From NCBI GenBank assembly GCA_024516155.1, contig JAJJXM010000064.1:186001-250000 (forward strand): a stretch of 64,000 bases of DNA. The letters are read 5' to 3'. The number at the start of each line of letters is the position of its first letter. Position 1 is the stretch's first letter. Shown one piece after another: positions 49,656 through 60,390 of this stretch. This DNA comes from Pyronema omphalodes. Its lineage: Eukaryota; Ascomycota; Pezizomycetes; Pezizales; Pyronemataceae. The notes under the pieces are model-generated. The model had not been told where the DNA came from. It was given only the letters and a program-made list of their open reading frames with translations, and ran no database searches. Made by a program: the position numbers and the translations under genes.

Positions 49656-50796
49656 TTACAGCTGATGTATCGAAGCGCCTCCAATACTCTGATTATGTCT
49701 CCTAACCACCTCAGGAACAATCAAGCTTTCAATCTCGATCTGTTCCTCACCTTCCTTCGCCTCTGGTACTCTAATCCAATTCTCGTTCTTCTTATTATCC
49801 ACAAACACAACTTCGAATTTCCGGGTGCTTAATAAGTTTCCGATAACGAGTTGGTGGTTGTAACGTTCTAGGGCCTGTCGACATTTGTAGAGGAGGATTG
49901 CGGAGTCGGTTTCCAGCTGTTGGTTTGTTAGTGGGTAGTTATAAGATATGGTGGGTAGGGAGGGGATTACGAACCTTGAAGGAGATGATCATTGCGTTTG
50001 GTGCCCAGCCTTCAACTAATCGGTTCAAGAACTTGGGTACCGGGTCTAAATCAATCACCAGCTTCTTTCCTCTTGGACCCGGAGCCACAGCTGCAGCAGC
50101 GTGATTCTCCTCCCCAGCAGCTCCTGGTATATCCCCGCTTTGTATCTTATGTTCTGCCATTCTATCCGGGGGGACAAAGAAATCGCTAACCGCAGCCGCA
50201 AGATAAAATAAACCCTCCGAACCCAGTACCTGCATTCTCATAGCGACTTCTCTAAGCAAGAATAAGTAGCTTGTAACAGTTGTATAAGGCAGCAGCAAAA
50301 GAGTTTTGTTTTCTTTCGCTCGTCGATATTTGCGTAATACATCTAGCATTTGTTGTCTATACTTTTGTTTCACAACCACATCGCCTTCTGCTGTATCATC
50401 CCCATCACCAATTCTTCCCCATTCTGATAGGTAGTCCAAAAAGCAATTCGTGCTATGGGAATAATGTCTCGAATATGGAAGAAGAGAAAACTGTCGATGT
50501 AGGAAAACAACCGCATATCCCGCCTCGAGAAAATATTCCGCCGAAGTTGCACCACGGGTTCCGGCGGAGAAGTTATCGATGAATCTAACGGTTTGGTTTT
50601 CGAGGGGTACAGTGGTTCCGCCTGAGGAAACTAGAACTACGCGGCGATGAGCGGCATGGTGATGTGCGATGAAGTCTCGGACTTCAAGGGAAAGTTGCGC
50701 GATATTTGTTGGCGGCGCGTGGGTTTCGAAATATTGAAGCTCGTCGTCGGGTTGGGCTATCGGAGGTAGCTCTTCGAGGGCTGGTGTGGAGGACAT
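49656..50796 (-). CDS. CAB2: phosphopantothenate-cysteine ligase (CoA biosynthesis)
   Basis: Exons complement(join(49656..49916,49975..50796)), giving 360 residues, the size of yeast Cab2. The enzyme joins cysteine to 4'-phosphopantothenate in the second step of CoA synthesis, in the cytosol. Diagnostic blocks: VVLVSSGGTTVPLENQTVRF (about 53-72), IDNFSAGTRGATSAEYFL, GYAVVFLHRQFSLLPYSRHY, YLAAAVSDFFVPP and WAPNAMIISFK. After splicing this continues LETDSAILLYKCRQALERY and LVIGNLLSTRK, then a C-terminus ending GASIHQL. The 58-nt intron has a GTTCGT donor, a CACTAAC branch site and an ACAG acceptor. The start ATG gives MSSTPALEELPP. It is followed downstream in the same orientation only by repeats; the SDR gene lies 0.5 kb upstream. 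Confidence 0.94.
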
Positions 50797-51311
50797 TATG
50801 GCTGTGTGCTGCGTGGTGGAAAAGAGGTCGCGACGGAGAAGCGGAGTACGGAGTTAGCCCCACACTGTTTGGTAGCGCTGATTGGGGTCAGGCTAGATGC
50901 CGCGGATACGGATGTTGTGGCGCTATATAGGCGGTAACGGAGGGCGTCTGATGAGGTCATGGTGCGGCGGAGGAAATTTGATTCCGAGACTCCGAGGGTT
51001 CGGGAGTATTTTTCTTTGAATTGTTTGAATTATTTGAGAAATTGAGTTGATGATGGTTGGATTATTTGGATGGTATCTATGGAATGTATTACAAAGAATG
51101 TGAATTTTGTGATGATGTATTGCAAAACTCAAAAATGTTGACACAAAACACAAAACACAAAACTGAAAAACAACGACAGCGCATGTCCACCGTGATCCAA
51201 AGAGAATCAACATCGCCACGGGCCCGGCCCATACCCTATATACACATGTACTTTTTTCGCGGGTCCTGCCCTTCAGCCAGATAAACAAATCTCCACTTCA
51301 CCTAATCCAAA
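50797..51311. promoter_or_regulatory. spacer with promoter of phosphopantothenate-cysteine ligase and 3' end of SDR gene
   Basis: 515 bp between two minus-strand genes. No specific motif is called. Confidence 0.45.
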
Positions 51312-52620
51312 TTACATCAAACTCCTCAAGCCCAATGCCATCAACAAAAACATAACCAAAAACATAATCAACAACCCCAGCACCGTTGCAACCCCAAAAA
51401 TCCTTCCCAATCCCATGACCCATTTCACCAGCGCCTCCACTTTCCCCTGAGCATTCAGCACCATAACCATACGACCCACAAACGGTTCCGTCGCATGAAA
51501 ATCCGCCGCATCCACCATTACAATCCCCCCCGCCTTCTCTGGCATAACACTTAAACACCTTCCGGTGGCCTTTCTATCCGCCACCAACCTCGCCGCCGCT
51601 TCCACCACATCCTCCATTCTCGCCAACGGAATCCCAGCCAACAAAACCCTTGCCGTCGTTGGCAATATCCCAGTTTCAACAAAATAAGGACAAACCAAAT
51701 TGAACCTAACCCCCTTGGATTCGTTCCCGGGATGTAAATACTGGCTTCTCCACCATCCGAGAACCGCATGCTTAGACGCGGTATACAAAGCCAGAACACC
51801 AGGGGAGGAACAAAACGATGCCATTGACCCGATGAAGAGAAGATGTTTATCCTCCCCTTTCTGGTTGCGACGGAAATGATGCAGGGAAAGTTTCGTCGTG
51901 TAGATAACACCGGTTAGGTTCACGTCAAGAGTAGTTAGGTCTGGGGAGGGGATATCATCATCTAGTGGAAAAGACTCGGTGAAGTCCCCTACACACCCCA
52001 CCCCGGCGTTGGCGATTACCGTGTGCAGGGTGTGCGAGGGTGATAGTTGGATTGCGGTGGTGAAGAATTGTTGTTGTGAGCTCCAGGAGGTTACGTCGCA
52101 GGGGATGAAATGGTGGCTTTTGGGAACAAAACCCAATCATCAGCAGAATTCTTGGGGGTGTTGAGGTTGCGCATAGCTGGCTGCCGAGATACTTACTGTG
52201 GGTTTTTTGTTTCTTGTCGAAGTTTTTGTGCGAGAGATTCGCCGCGGATGCTGTTTACATCGCCGATAATTACATTCGCTCTGTGGAACGCAATATTCCA
52301 TCAGTCAGGCAAATCAAATCGCGGAGAGAGAGAGAGAAAGAAAACTCAGGGGCGAAAAGAGGGAACGGGAGGGGGGGAAGGGGTGAGGGAGAAGCAAGCA
52401 AGCAGCAAAACTATTCCGCAACCCAAAAATCTTAAAAGTCTTTAAAAACCTACCCATTCCTCGCAAAATACTCAACCATAGCCTCCCCCAACCCACTCGC
52501 GCCACCGGTAATCACGATTGTATTGCCTTTTACATTTCCGGTTTGTGATGGGAGGGTATGTTGTAGATTTGCTGTTGCTGTTGCTGCTGTTGATGTAGCG
52601 GTGGTGTGTTTTTCTTGCAT
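51312..52620 (-). CDS. short-chain dehydrogenase/reductase with C-terminal membrane anchor
   Basis: Exons complement(join(51312..52116,52197..52280,52454..52620)), giving 351 residues. The Rossmann motif TGGASGLG lies at 38-45, and an acidic residue (D63 in IIGDVNS) suggests NAD preference. NAG is at 120-122, the catalytic Ser near S181, and YTASK with Y195 and K199. It is a classical SDR, resembling 15-hydroxyprostaglandin dehydrogenase-like fungal enzymes; the substrate is unknown. The last 30 residues (GVATVLGLLIMFLVMFLLMALGL) are very hydrophobic and end RSLM, so the protein is probably tail-anchored. The first ATG is at 52620; the frame is open upstream without ATG. The N-terminus is Thr/Ala-rich from a CAGCAA-type repeat. 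Introns are 173 nt and 80 nt. Confidence 0.88.
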
Positions 52621-54866
52621 TTTGATGAAAACTTTGGAAAGTCCAGTAAAGCTGTAAAGTGACGAAATAATGAAATGACGAAGCTGTGAAGTTTGGCGAT
52701 GCGATATGTTTGGCGCACGAAATTTCCCCCCCAAAAAATTAATCAAGCGTCGTCAATCGTCGTCGTCGCAGCGGGATCTTAAAAAGAAAAGCACGCACGT
52801 ACGTAGGATCCGGAGCTGGGCTGGAGCTCTTCTAGGGAGGAACCAGGATAGGAACCAGGGACCAGGGTAGGAAGGGGAGGGGAGGGGAGCTTAAGACATG
52901 TTGCTTAACACCCACCCACCCACCCACTAACTAACTAAACTTAAAATATCAACTAGATTACAATTACAATTACATATGATACATTATTACATACAACAAG
53001 GTCACTTTAGCCTTTAGCCTTTAGCTTTTTTTAACCGAAGTGTGAAGTGTGAAGCTTGGTTCGGGATTTTTTATAAAGGCGGATGTTGGGTTGGTTTATG
53101 TGTATGTATGTACATATGACCTTTTGTTGGGAATTTTATATGGGTTCTGGTTATGTCTGAGATTAGGATTGAGATTGAGATTGCGGTTGCGGTTGCGGTT
53201 GGGATTTGGGTTGGGATTTACTACGTTCGTTCGTTCGTTCGTTCGTTCGTTCGTTCGTTCGTTCCTTCACCGAGATGGGCTGGCTGAATCTGTAATATCA
53301 TCATTACCATCAATATCATTATTATGATTATTATGCCATGTACATACGCCGGAGAAATTTTTTCAGTAAGATAAACACAAACTACAAGCATGCTGGCTAC
53401 TGGCTACTGGCTACTGGCATACAGACGAGACTTCAGCACAGGCAACGGATACGTGCGTACATAGGCGAGATACAGGTCGCCCGTCGGGTATGTATCCAAA
53501 TGCGGGGCTATGGTATGGGGATACGGAATATACGGAACATACGGTACGGGGTATTCTATGGAAAGAATGAATTTTTTTTTTAAGATATTTTATGCTGGTT
53601 GGCTGGTATGTATGTTGGTATGTGATGGGCATCGCGATGTTGTAATTTGTATACTATATAGATGAGGGGTTACGGTGGGTCGTCTTCATATCATCATATC
53701 GTATCGTATCTTCGTTCCGGTGGGTGGTGGGTTGGTGGGGGTTTGGGTGTGTAGATAGTTAGATAATTGGATGATTGGATAATTAGGCAATGAGATAATG
53801 GGATAATGAATTTTCAACTTCAACTTCAACTTCAGCTGATCTTCAGTTTCAGGTAAGATGAGCTGAGCACTTTCTTTTTTCTTTGCTTTCTTTGTTTCTT
53901 TCTTTCTGGGTTTCCTTTGTTTATCACCATATGAATGAGCTAGCTGCTACATAGATACCTACCATTTACATGGTTGACATTGGAATGTTGCACCTAGAAT
54001 TTTGCACCTCGCAATTAAAACTTTAAATCAAAGAGAGTCGTACATACAGTACAAATATGCAGATGTACGGTTGTGCAGATGTGCAGATGTGCAGATGTAC
54101 AGATGGATGACTTTAGTCTTTAGGAATGTTGATATATAAAGAGAAGGGATATAGGGAGTCGGCATGCCGCATAGCATATATAAGGATGTCTGAGACAAAC
54201 ACAAAGACGGCGATATGACGGCATGGCATGGTGTGGGTAAAGATATATGTGGTGATTGTGGTTATGGTTATGGTTACTCTCTTTCGAGCTTGTATACTGT
54301 ATACGGTATGCTGTATATATGTAAATCAATCCCAACTCCAAAATTCCAGCTGTACATATTGTAGAACGTAACGCCAGCAGTATTCAGTGTTCAGTTCTCA
54401 GTACTCATGATGTCTCACTAACTCTTGTTCGTTCGAATTTCAATTGCCACTGCAGTGCTTATACATAGAGTCATAGTGGCTCATGATTCATCGGCCCTTA
54501 TTTCTTCAGTTGGCCAAGTTCCGATCGAGTTCCGATCGAGTTCCGATCACCGAAAACTCGGTTGCGCCGGAGCCAGACCGGGGTTGTTGGTTAGTCCGGA
54601 ACGTAAATCATAAAAAGTTAAAAATTAGCTACGCACGGCAACCCAACCCAACCCAACCCGCCGACCACCGCCGCCGACTACACACCCCACCGCCGTGTTC
54701 TGTACAGTACAGGCAACCCCACTACAGTCGCACCTTCGCACCTGAACATCTCGGGGACACACCATACAACCCAAACCCACCTCAATCGTAACCCTACAAC
54801 CTACGACAGAGTGTATCCAACGCCATACCCACCCGTCGACTGATCACCGACTGATCATTCCCCAAC
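52621..54866. other. divergent intergenic region, 2.2 kb
   Basis: Contains the promoters of the SDR gene (left) and Rsm22 (right). Repeats: CCCA at about 52912, (CGTT)10 at 53224, CAACTT at about 53816, and two and a half copies of TTCCGATCGAG at 54519-54549. The 200 bp before Rsm22 are C-rich (CCCAA repeats). No gene is supported. Confidence 0.55.
53224..53263. repeat. (CGTT)10 tetranucleotide microsatellite
   Basis: Ten perfect CGTT units. Confidence 0.97.
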
Positions 54867-57335
54867 ATGTTGGCAGCCCGCGGTACCCTTCACCGCAGTC
54901 TCACCCTCGCGCTCCGTCAACCTCTTTTCCTCCGCTCTACTCCCCGTATCCCCTCCGCTGCAATCCAGCGCTTCACCACCTCCGCCATCGGCTACAAAAA
55001 GAAGAAATACCCGCCGCAAACACAAGGCCCCGTTCCTGATCCGCTGGAAGGCTTCCCGGATGAAGATGAAGACGGGAATGTAACGACTGAAGCCCTGGTA
55101 AGGGATGTACGAGATATGTGGGGGAATAATCTACCGATTGGTTTGCTGAATAAGGAGGAATATGCGGTTTATGAACGGTATTATGGCGCGCCGATTAGGT
55201 TGCTTACTGAGGAGGATATTGAGGAGATGAGGAGGGAGGTGGAGGAGCAGTTGATGGGGGAGCCGGAGGAGGAGGTGGGTACGGTTACGTTGCAGGATGC
55301 GGAGGGGGTCCGGATTGAGGCGATTGAGGATGAGGAGGGAGAGGTGGAGAAGCAGGAGGGGTGGGAAATTGTCGAGGAGGAGGAGGAGGTTGATGGCGTA
55401 GAGCAGGAGCAGGAGGAGCCGAGAGAGTTTATTGGAGAGACGACTCCTGGAACCTTCTACGCTAGGAATGAGAAGGAGGCGGCAATGTACAGGAAGATTG
55501 CATCGGACTTGGAGAAGGTATTAAGCGCCTCCTCCAATGCTGAGGAGTTGTCACCCCCAAAGTTGCCGGAGGAGGAGGCGTGGTTTGCAAGAACGCATCC
55601 TTTGACCCAGCTTGGAAGATTTACAACACATCCTTCTACAATTCAGCTTCCGGACTCGGTCAAGACAGCAACGGAAAAGATTTTGGCACCAGTTGCGAAT
55701 AAGCATTTGGATGAAGCTGCTATGCGAGCTCTCGGAGGATCACAGTTTTCAAAATCTCCTATCATGACTGGAAAGGGGGACAAGAGTTATAACAGCATCC
55801 CTCTTGATACCAGTGCTACTATGACGGATATGGAGGCCAATGTTCATATCGCCGCAATTCTTCCCGGATACTACGCTCAGACTCTCAGTGCCCTTTCCGA
55901 GCTCCGCAAACGTCTTGGAAGCGACTGGGTTCTCGGCCACAAGGATACCAACGAAGGCGGTATCAAGAACGTCCTGGAAATTGGAACCGGAGGAGCTGGA
56001 ATCTTTGCTCTTCGCGACATCATCCGTGCTGAAACTGAGCTCCGTAATGAAGAGCGTCAGGTGAACCAAGACGAGCCACCGGTCGAGATCCCAGAGACAG
56101 AAGAACACGGTCCTCTCAACGATCTTCGTTCTGTCGTTGTTATCGGCTCAAACTCCCTCCGTTTCCGCATGTCGAAAATGCTTGAGCACACAACCTTCGT
56201 CCCCCATCTTCCCGATGCTCGCGGTGATAAGAAGAAGCCTAGACACCACCGACCCAACGACCCTCAAGACAAAGCCGAGGCAGAGGCGGAATACAAGGCG
56301 ATATTCAAATCAGAAGCAGAAGGCGGTGAAGCACCAGTCGACAAGCAACCCCGAAAACTCTACGACCTCATCATCTCCACCAACACTCTTCTCCCTATCC
56401 GCGAAGACTACCAAGTCAAAAACACCGTCGACAACCTCTGGTCCCTCCTAAACCCCAACGGCGGAGTCCTACTATTAATCGAAAAAGGATCCCCTCGCGG
56501 CTTCGAAACCATCGCCTCAGCCCGCGACTACATCCTCCAAGAAACCATCCAACCCCCCGGACAGCCCACAGAAAACACCCTCAAAGACAAAGAAATCGGC
56601 TCCATCGTAGCCCCCTGCACAAACCACGCCCCTTGTCCAATGTTTATAACCGGCCCTGCGACCTCCGCCCGAAGAGACTACTGCACCTTTATGCAACGAT
56701 ACGAACGTCCCACATACATGCAACGCATCATCAAAGCCACTAGGAGAAACCAGGAAGACCTGTTATATTCCTATGTATCCTTCCGACGGGGTATCGATGT
56801 AACAAAAGAAGAAACCCCTATTGACCCGAAAATCGAGGAATTCGACACCACGAAAAATCCCCCCAAGAGCCCTTACTCAATGCAGCAGTTAAGACAACAT
56901 GCTTATAACTACCCCCGTCTGGTTCTCAACCCATTGAAGAGACCCGGCCATGTTATCATGGATATGTGTACACCCCAAGGCACCATCGAACGTTGGACCG
57001 TCCCGAAATCTTATGGAAAAGTCGCCTGGCATGACGCTAGAAAGTCCCGATGGGGTGACCTGTGGGCGCTAGGTGCTAAGACTAAGATCCCCAGGAACTT
57101 GAAGTTGGGAAATACTGCGACTGGACAGATGAAGGAGAAATATGGAGGACCGAAATTTGGGGAGTCGGAACGCCAGCTTAGAGGTGCGGCGATTTATAGG
57201 GATAAACCTGGAGGAAAGAAGAAGAATCCTGGAAAGAGAGAAAGGGAGAGGAGACAGATTAGGAGAGCGGTACAGTTGAATAGAATGAATGAAAGGGATT
57301 TGGCAAGGAGAACCCCCGAAAATTGGACCCCGTAA
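54867..57335 (+). CDS. RSM22: mitochondrial small-subunit assembly factor Rsm22 (METTL17 family)
   Basis: Single exon, 822 residues. The N-terminus (MLAARGTLHRSLTLALRQ... QRFTTSA) is a mitochondrial presequence rich in Arg, Ser and Leu. A long acidic Glu/Val-rich stretch (about 110-190) precedes the methyltransferase-like core (KNVLEIGTGGAGIFALRDII; VVVIGSNSLRFRMSKML; YDLIISTNTLLPI; GGVLLLIEKGSPRGFE). Four cysteines at 584, 590, 606 and 701 start with a CxxxxxC motif (APCTNHAPCP) and fit the Fe-S cluster site known in METTL17/Rsm22. The C-terminus is very basic (KKKNPGKRERERRQIRR). The family binds and assembles the mitoribosomal small subunit. The lack of introns over 2.5 kb differs from its neighbours. 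Confidence 0.93.
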   Translation: MLAARGTLHRSLTLALRQPLFLRSTPRIPSAAIQRFTTSAIGYKKKKYPPQTQGPVPDPLEGFPDEDEDGNVTTEALVRDVRDMWGNNLPIGLLNKEEYAVYERYYGAPIRLLTEEDIEEMRREVEEQLMGEPEEEVGTVTLQDAEGVRIEAIEDEEGEVEKQEGWEIVEEEEEVDGVEQEQEEPREFIGETTPGTFYARNEKEAAMYRKIASDLEKVLSASSNAEELSPPKLPEEEAWFARTHPLTQLGRFTTHPSTIQLPDSVKTATEKILAPVANKHLDEAAMRALGGSQFSKSPIMTGKGDKSYNSIPLDTSATMTDMEANVHIAAILPGYYAQTLSALSELRKRLGSDWVLGHKDTNEGGIKNVLEIGTGGAGIFALRDIIRAETELRNEERQVNQDEPPVEIPETEEHGPLNDLRSVVVIGSNSLRFRMSKMLEHTTFVPHLPDARGDKKKPRHHRPNDPQDKAEAEAEYKAIFKSEAEGGEAPVDKQPRKLYDLIISTNTLLPIREDYQVKNTVDNLWSLLNPNGGVLLLIEKGSPRGFETIASARDYILQETIQPPGQPTENTLKDKEIGSIVAPCTNHAPCPMFITGPATSARRDYCTFMQRYERPTYMQRIIKATRRNQEDLLYSYVSFRRGIDVTKEETPIDPKIEEFDTTKNPPKSPYSMQQLRQHAYNYPRLVLNPLKRPGHVIMDMCTPQGTIERWTVPKSYGKVAWHDARKSRWGDLWALGAKTKIPRNLKLGNTATGQMKEKYGGPKFGESERQLRGAAIYRDKPGGKKKNPGKRERERRQIRRAVQLNRMNERDLARRTPENWTP

Positions 57336-59400
57336 GTGATGTAGGATGGAGGAGTTGATGGAGTGGTTGTGCTGGATATGGGGAATTATTTGAAGAAGAT
57401 TTTGTAAGATATAGTAGATAGAGATGGGGTTATACCACGGTGTAAAAAGATTTTGGAACCGGTACCAAAATCAAATGAATGGATTATAAATAGAAATTTT
57501 TCTTTTAAGTTTTGGTTGCGTTGCGTATTGTGTGGAGATTGAAAGATTACCACGTCGGGCTATTATCAAGGTGCTTTGAGATGTGAGATATAGAAAGCTA
57601 CGTGATGTGTTTATCTAAACGGGCTATCCTTCTTAATTTCAGACAATCCCCCCTTTCACCCTCTCAATCCCATATCAACACCTTCTACAGCCCAACCATC
57701 CCCAACGGGAACCTTCCATCAAATATCACTCGTAATCTGCAAACCTCCATAATCATAAGAGATCACGCAATATATTCAGATATTCATCTCTTGAAAAAAA
57801 AAAAGGTCGTCGGCTTTGATTGCTTTGATGGGGAATAATAGGGATTAGTGATTTGAAATGAAGTGGTGTTGATGGTGTGTTGATGGCTTCTTTGATCACC
57901 CCCGCCATACCCTTATGGAGCACAGAATGGATTGTAAGTATGGATATGGTTGAAAGAGCCAGAAGTGTTGAAAGAGCCAGAAGTGTTAAAAGTAGGAAAG
58001 AACAATGTCAGACTTGATATTGATATTGATATTGTACAGCATATTTCCTCTAACGCTTAGTAGACCCCAACACCTTCCCCCGCTGCACAGCATCCCCAAT
58101 TAGCTTCCACCTTAACCAATCCTTTCCTTTACTATAGCATTTCCTCGGCCTTTATCCGCAGCGTCCATGTTTCCGTTGTTCGCAGTGTTCGCAGTGTTCG
58201 CGGTCTTGCGCACTATTATTACCCCTGTCGGAATGATTATGACAACTTGCTACTTGTTACTTGACGCTAAAGGTGCTAAAGGTGCTAAAGGTGCTAAAAG
58301 TTCTAAATCATCAGAGCATGTTTCCAGGCGCTTATACATACATACATACGAATATCCGATACATAGCGGCTGGGCTGAGAAGAAGGCTATAGTTTGATAG
58401 ATTTGGATCTCGAAGGCTGATGAAAGTTACTGCCAGAATACATAGGAGGTGTATAAGAAAGTTGGGGTAGGTGTTAATCGGTGTGTTATAGATACGCTTA
58501 GCTTAATTAGGAAATAAGGAAATAAGGAAATAATGGGAATTGTTGGTATATACATACATACATGAATATTATTTTTTGATCGGTTTGCAAATGTATATTC
58601 CGACGGTTGCTGTCGGTGTTATTGGAGAACTTTTAATAGGTTACAGGCAGGCTGCTGCATATGACTTGTGTATTAGGAGATATGCATGGTTTTATAATTC
58701 TGTATATACACCTCCCATCATAACCTAATCTTACTTACAAGTTCGAACTCACCTATATATCTTCACCCTTTGTTTTCGTCTTTCTCTTTCTCTCACATAG
58801 ACGTTTCGAATATCAACTTGCTGTCAAAATCCCAGCATGGTATGTACTATTCTATGCATCATATGCAGCATACGACCAATAACCAGCATCTGTTACTAAA
58901 TATAACCACCCCATTCAAGGGATTAAGGATGCGTAAGCGCCGCGCGGGGTCAACCACTCAACGCAACGTATGGTGGCATATGTAAAAGAATCATAAACTA
59001 GCTACATACAACATAGGCTCTGCGAACAAAATCAGGCGGATTACATATGTATGTAGATGATATGCGTTGTCGTCGTCAAAATCGAAGGTGACACTGCACA
59101 TATTTCATCACTGCTGGGAATCTGGGATGGAATAACAGCACTGGAAGCTTGACTTTGCGAAACGTCTTGTCTTGGAGATAGTTGTTGGTAGGTACTTGAT
59201 ATTGGGATTCTACGATTGGATACGATACGATTACGGCTGCGACTACGACTACGACTACGGTTGATGTTGAAGGGTTCTGTGTCTTCAGCTCAACATTTTC
59301 AATCGACTTCACTTCCAATATTCGACAACTTTTATCACCTATTTCTCGATACATCATACAACATTACCAACCACAAACCACAGCATCTCCTCCACCAAGC
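57336..59400. other. intergenic region, 2.1 kb
   Basis: 3' end of Rsm22 and promoter of the NLR-like gene. A 9-bp GCTAAAGGT repeat (58264-58300) is present. A short ATG-initiated frame at 57602-57838 and other frames have no support. Confidence 0.55.
58264..58300. repeat. GCTAAAGGT 9-bp repeat
   Basis: Three and a half tandem GCTAAAGGT units. Confidence 0.9.
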
Positions 59401-60354
59401 ATGGCAGAAATGGCCGGTCTAGCTCTCAGCATCCCCGGCGTTCTCGACATCCTAATCAAGACCTGTCTAGAAGGGTACCAATTCCTTCGCACAGCGCGAT
59501 CCACCCACGAAGCCTTCGAAGCCCACCGCTACCAATTCTGTATAGAGCACCAAAGACTTCAAGATCTCACCCGTGATATCTCCTATAAACTCCAGCGCGG
59601 AACTCTGGGGGTTGATGATGTGCGGTTTTTGTTGATTTCTAGTACGTTGATTAGGATTGCGCAGATGTTTGCGGATTTTAGGGGGTTGGAATGTCATTAC
59701 GGTGTAGCTCCGGTAAGAGATGGGAAAAGTACAAAGGAGAAGAAGTTGAAGAGGAGGAAATGGTTTAGGAGGGTGTTGGGATTGGAGGAGGATAGGAAGG
59801 ATGAGAAGGTGGATGATGAGGCGTTGAAAATCGTCTTGGATATAACGGATTTGCAACTTGATGGGAATTTGGAAATGGCGACGTTGAGGACTTTGGAACC
59901 GAGGTTGAAGAGTGTTATTAATACCTTCTCGAAACTGAAATGGGCACTGTTGGATGCGGAGAAAGTCCAAGGTTTGATCGTCAAGTTGCAGCAGTATAAT
60001 GGGAATATGGAGAAATTGGTCGAGGGTCATGATAAGGGTATGTATCTGTCTTGTTGGATCAAATATCCGGAGTTTTGATGAATGGTATCTAATCTATGTA
60101 TAGAGCAGAAAATTGAAAGAATGACAGCTGTTGCTACGACTGTAAAGGAAAATCATCACTTTATGGTCCCATTCCCAAAGAATGATGATTTCATCGGCGA
60201 ATCACATATTACATCATGGTTCAAGGCCTACGAAAAAGAACGAACCACGGCTGGAAAATCCGAGCACACTGGGCATCTTCGTCTTGCACTATGTGGTCTC
60301 GGTGGCATAGGGTATGTGTAATATATATATTCCCTAACCCCTCCCCTCCCCTCC

Positions 60355-60390
<36 letters not shown>

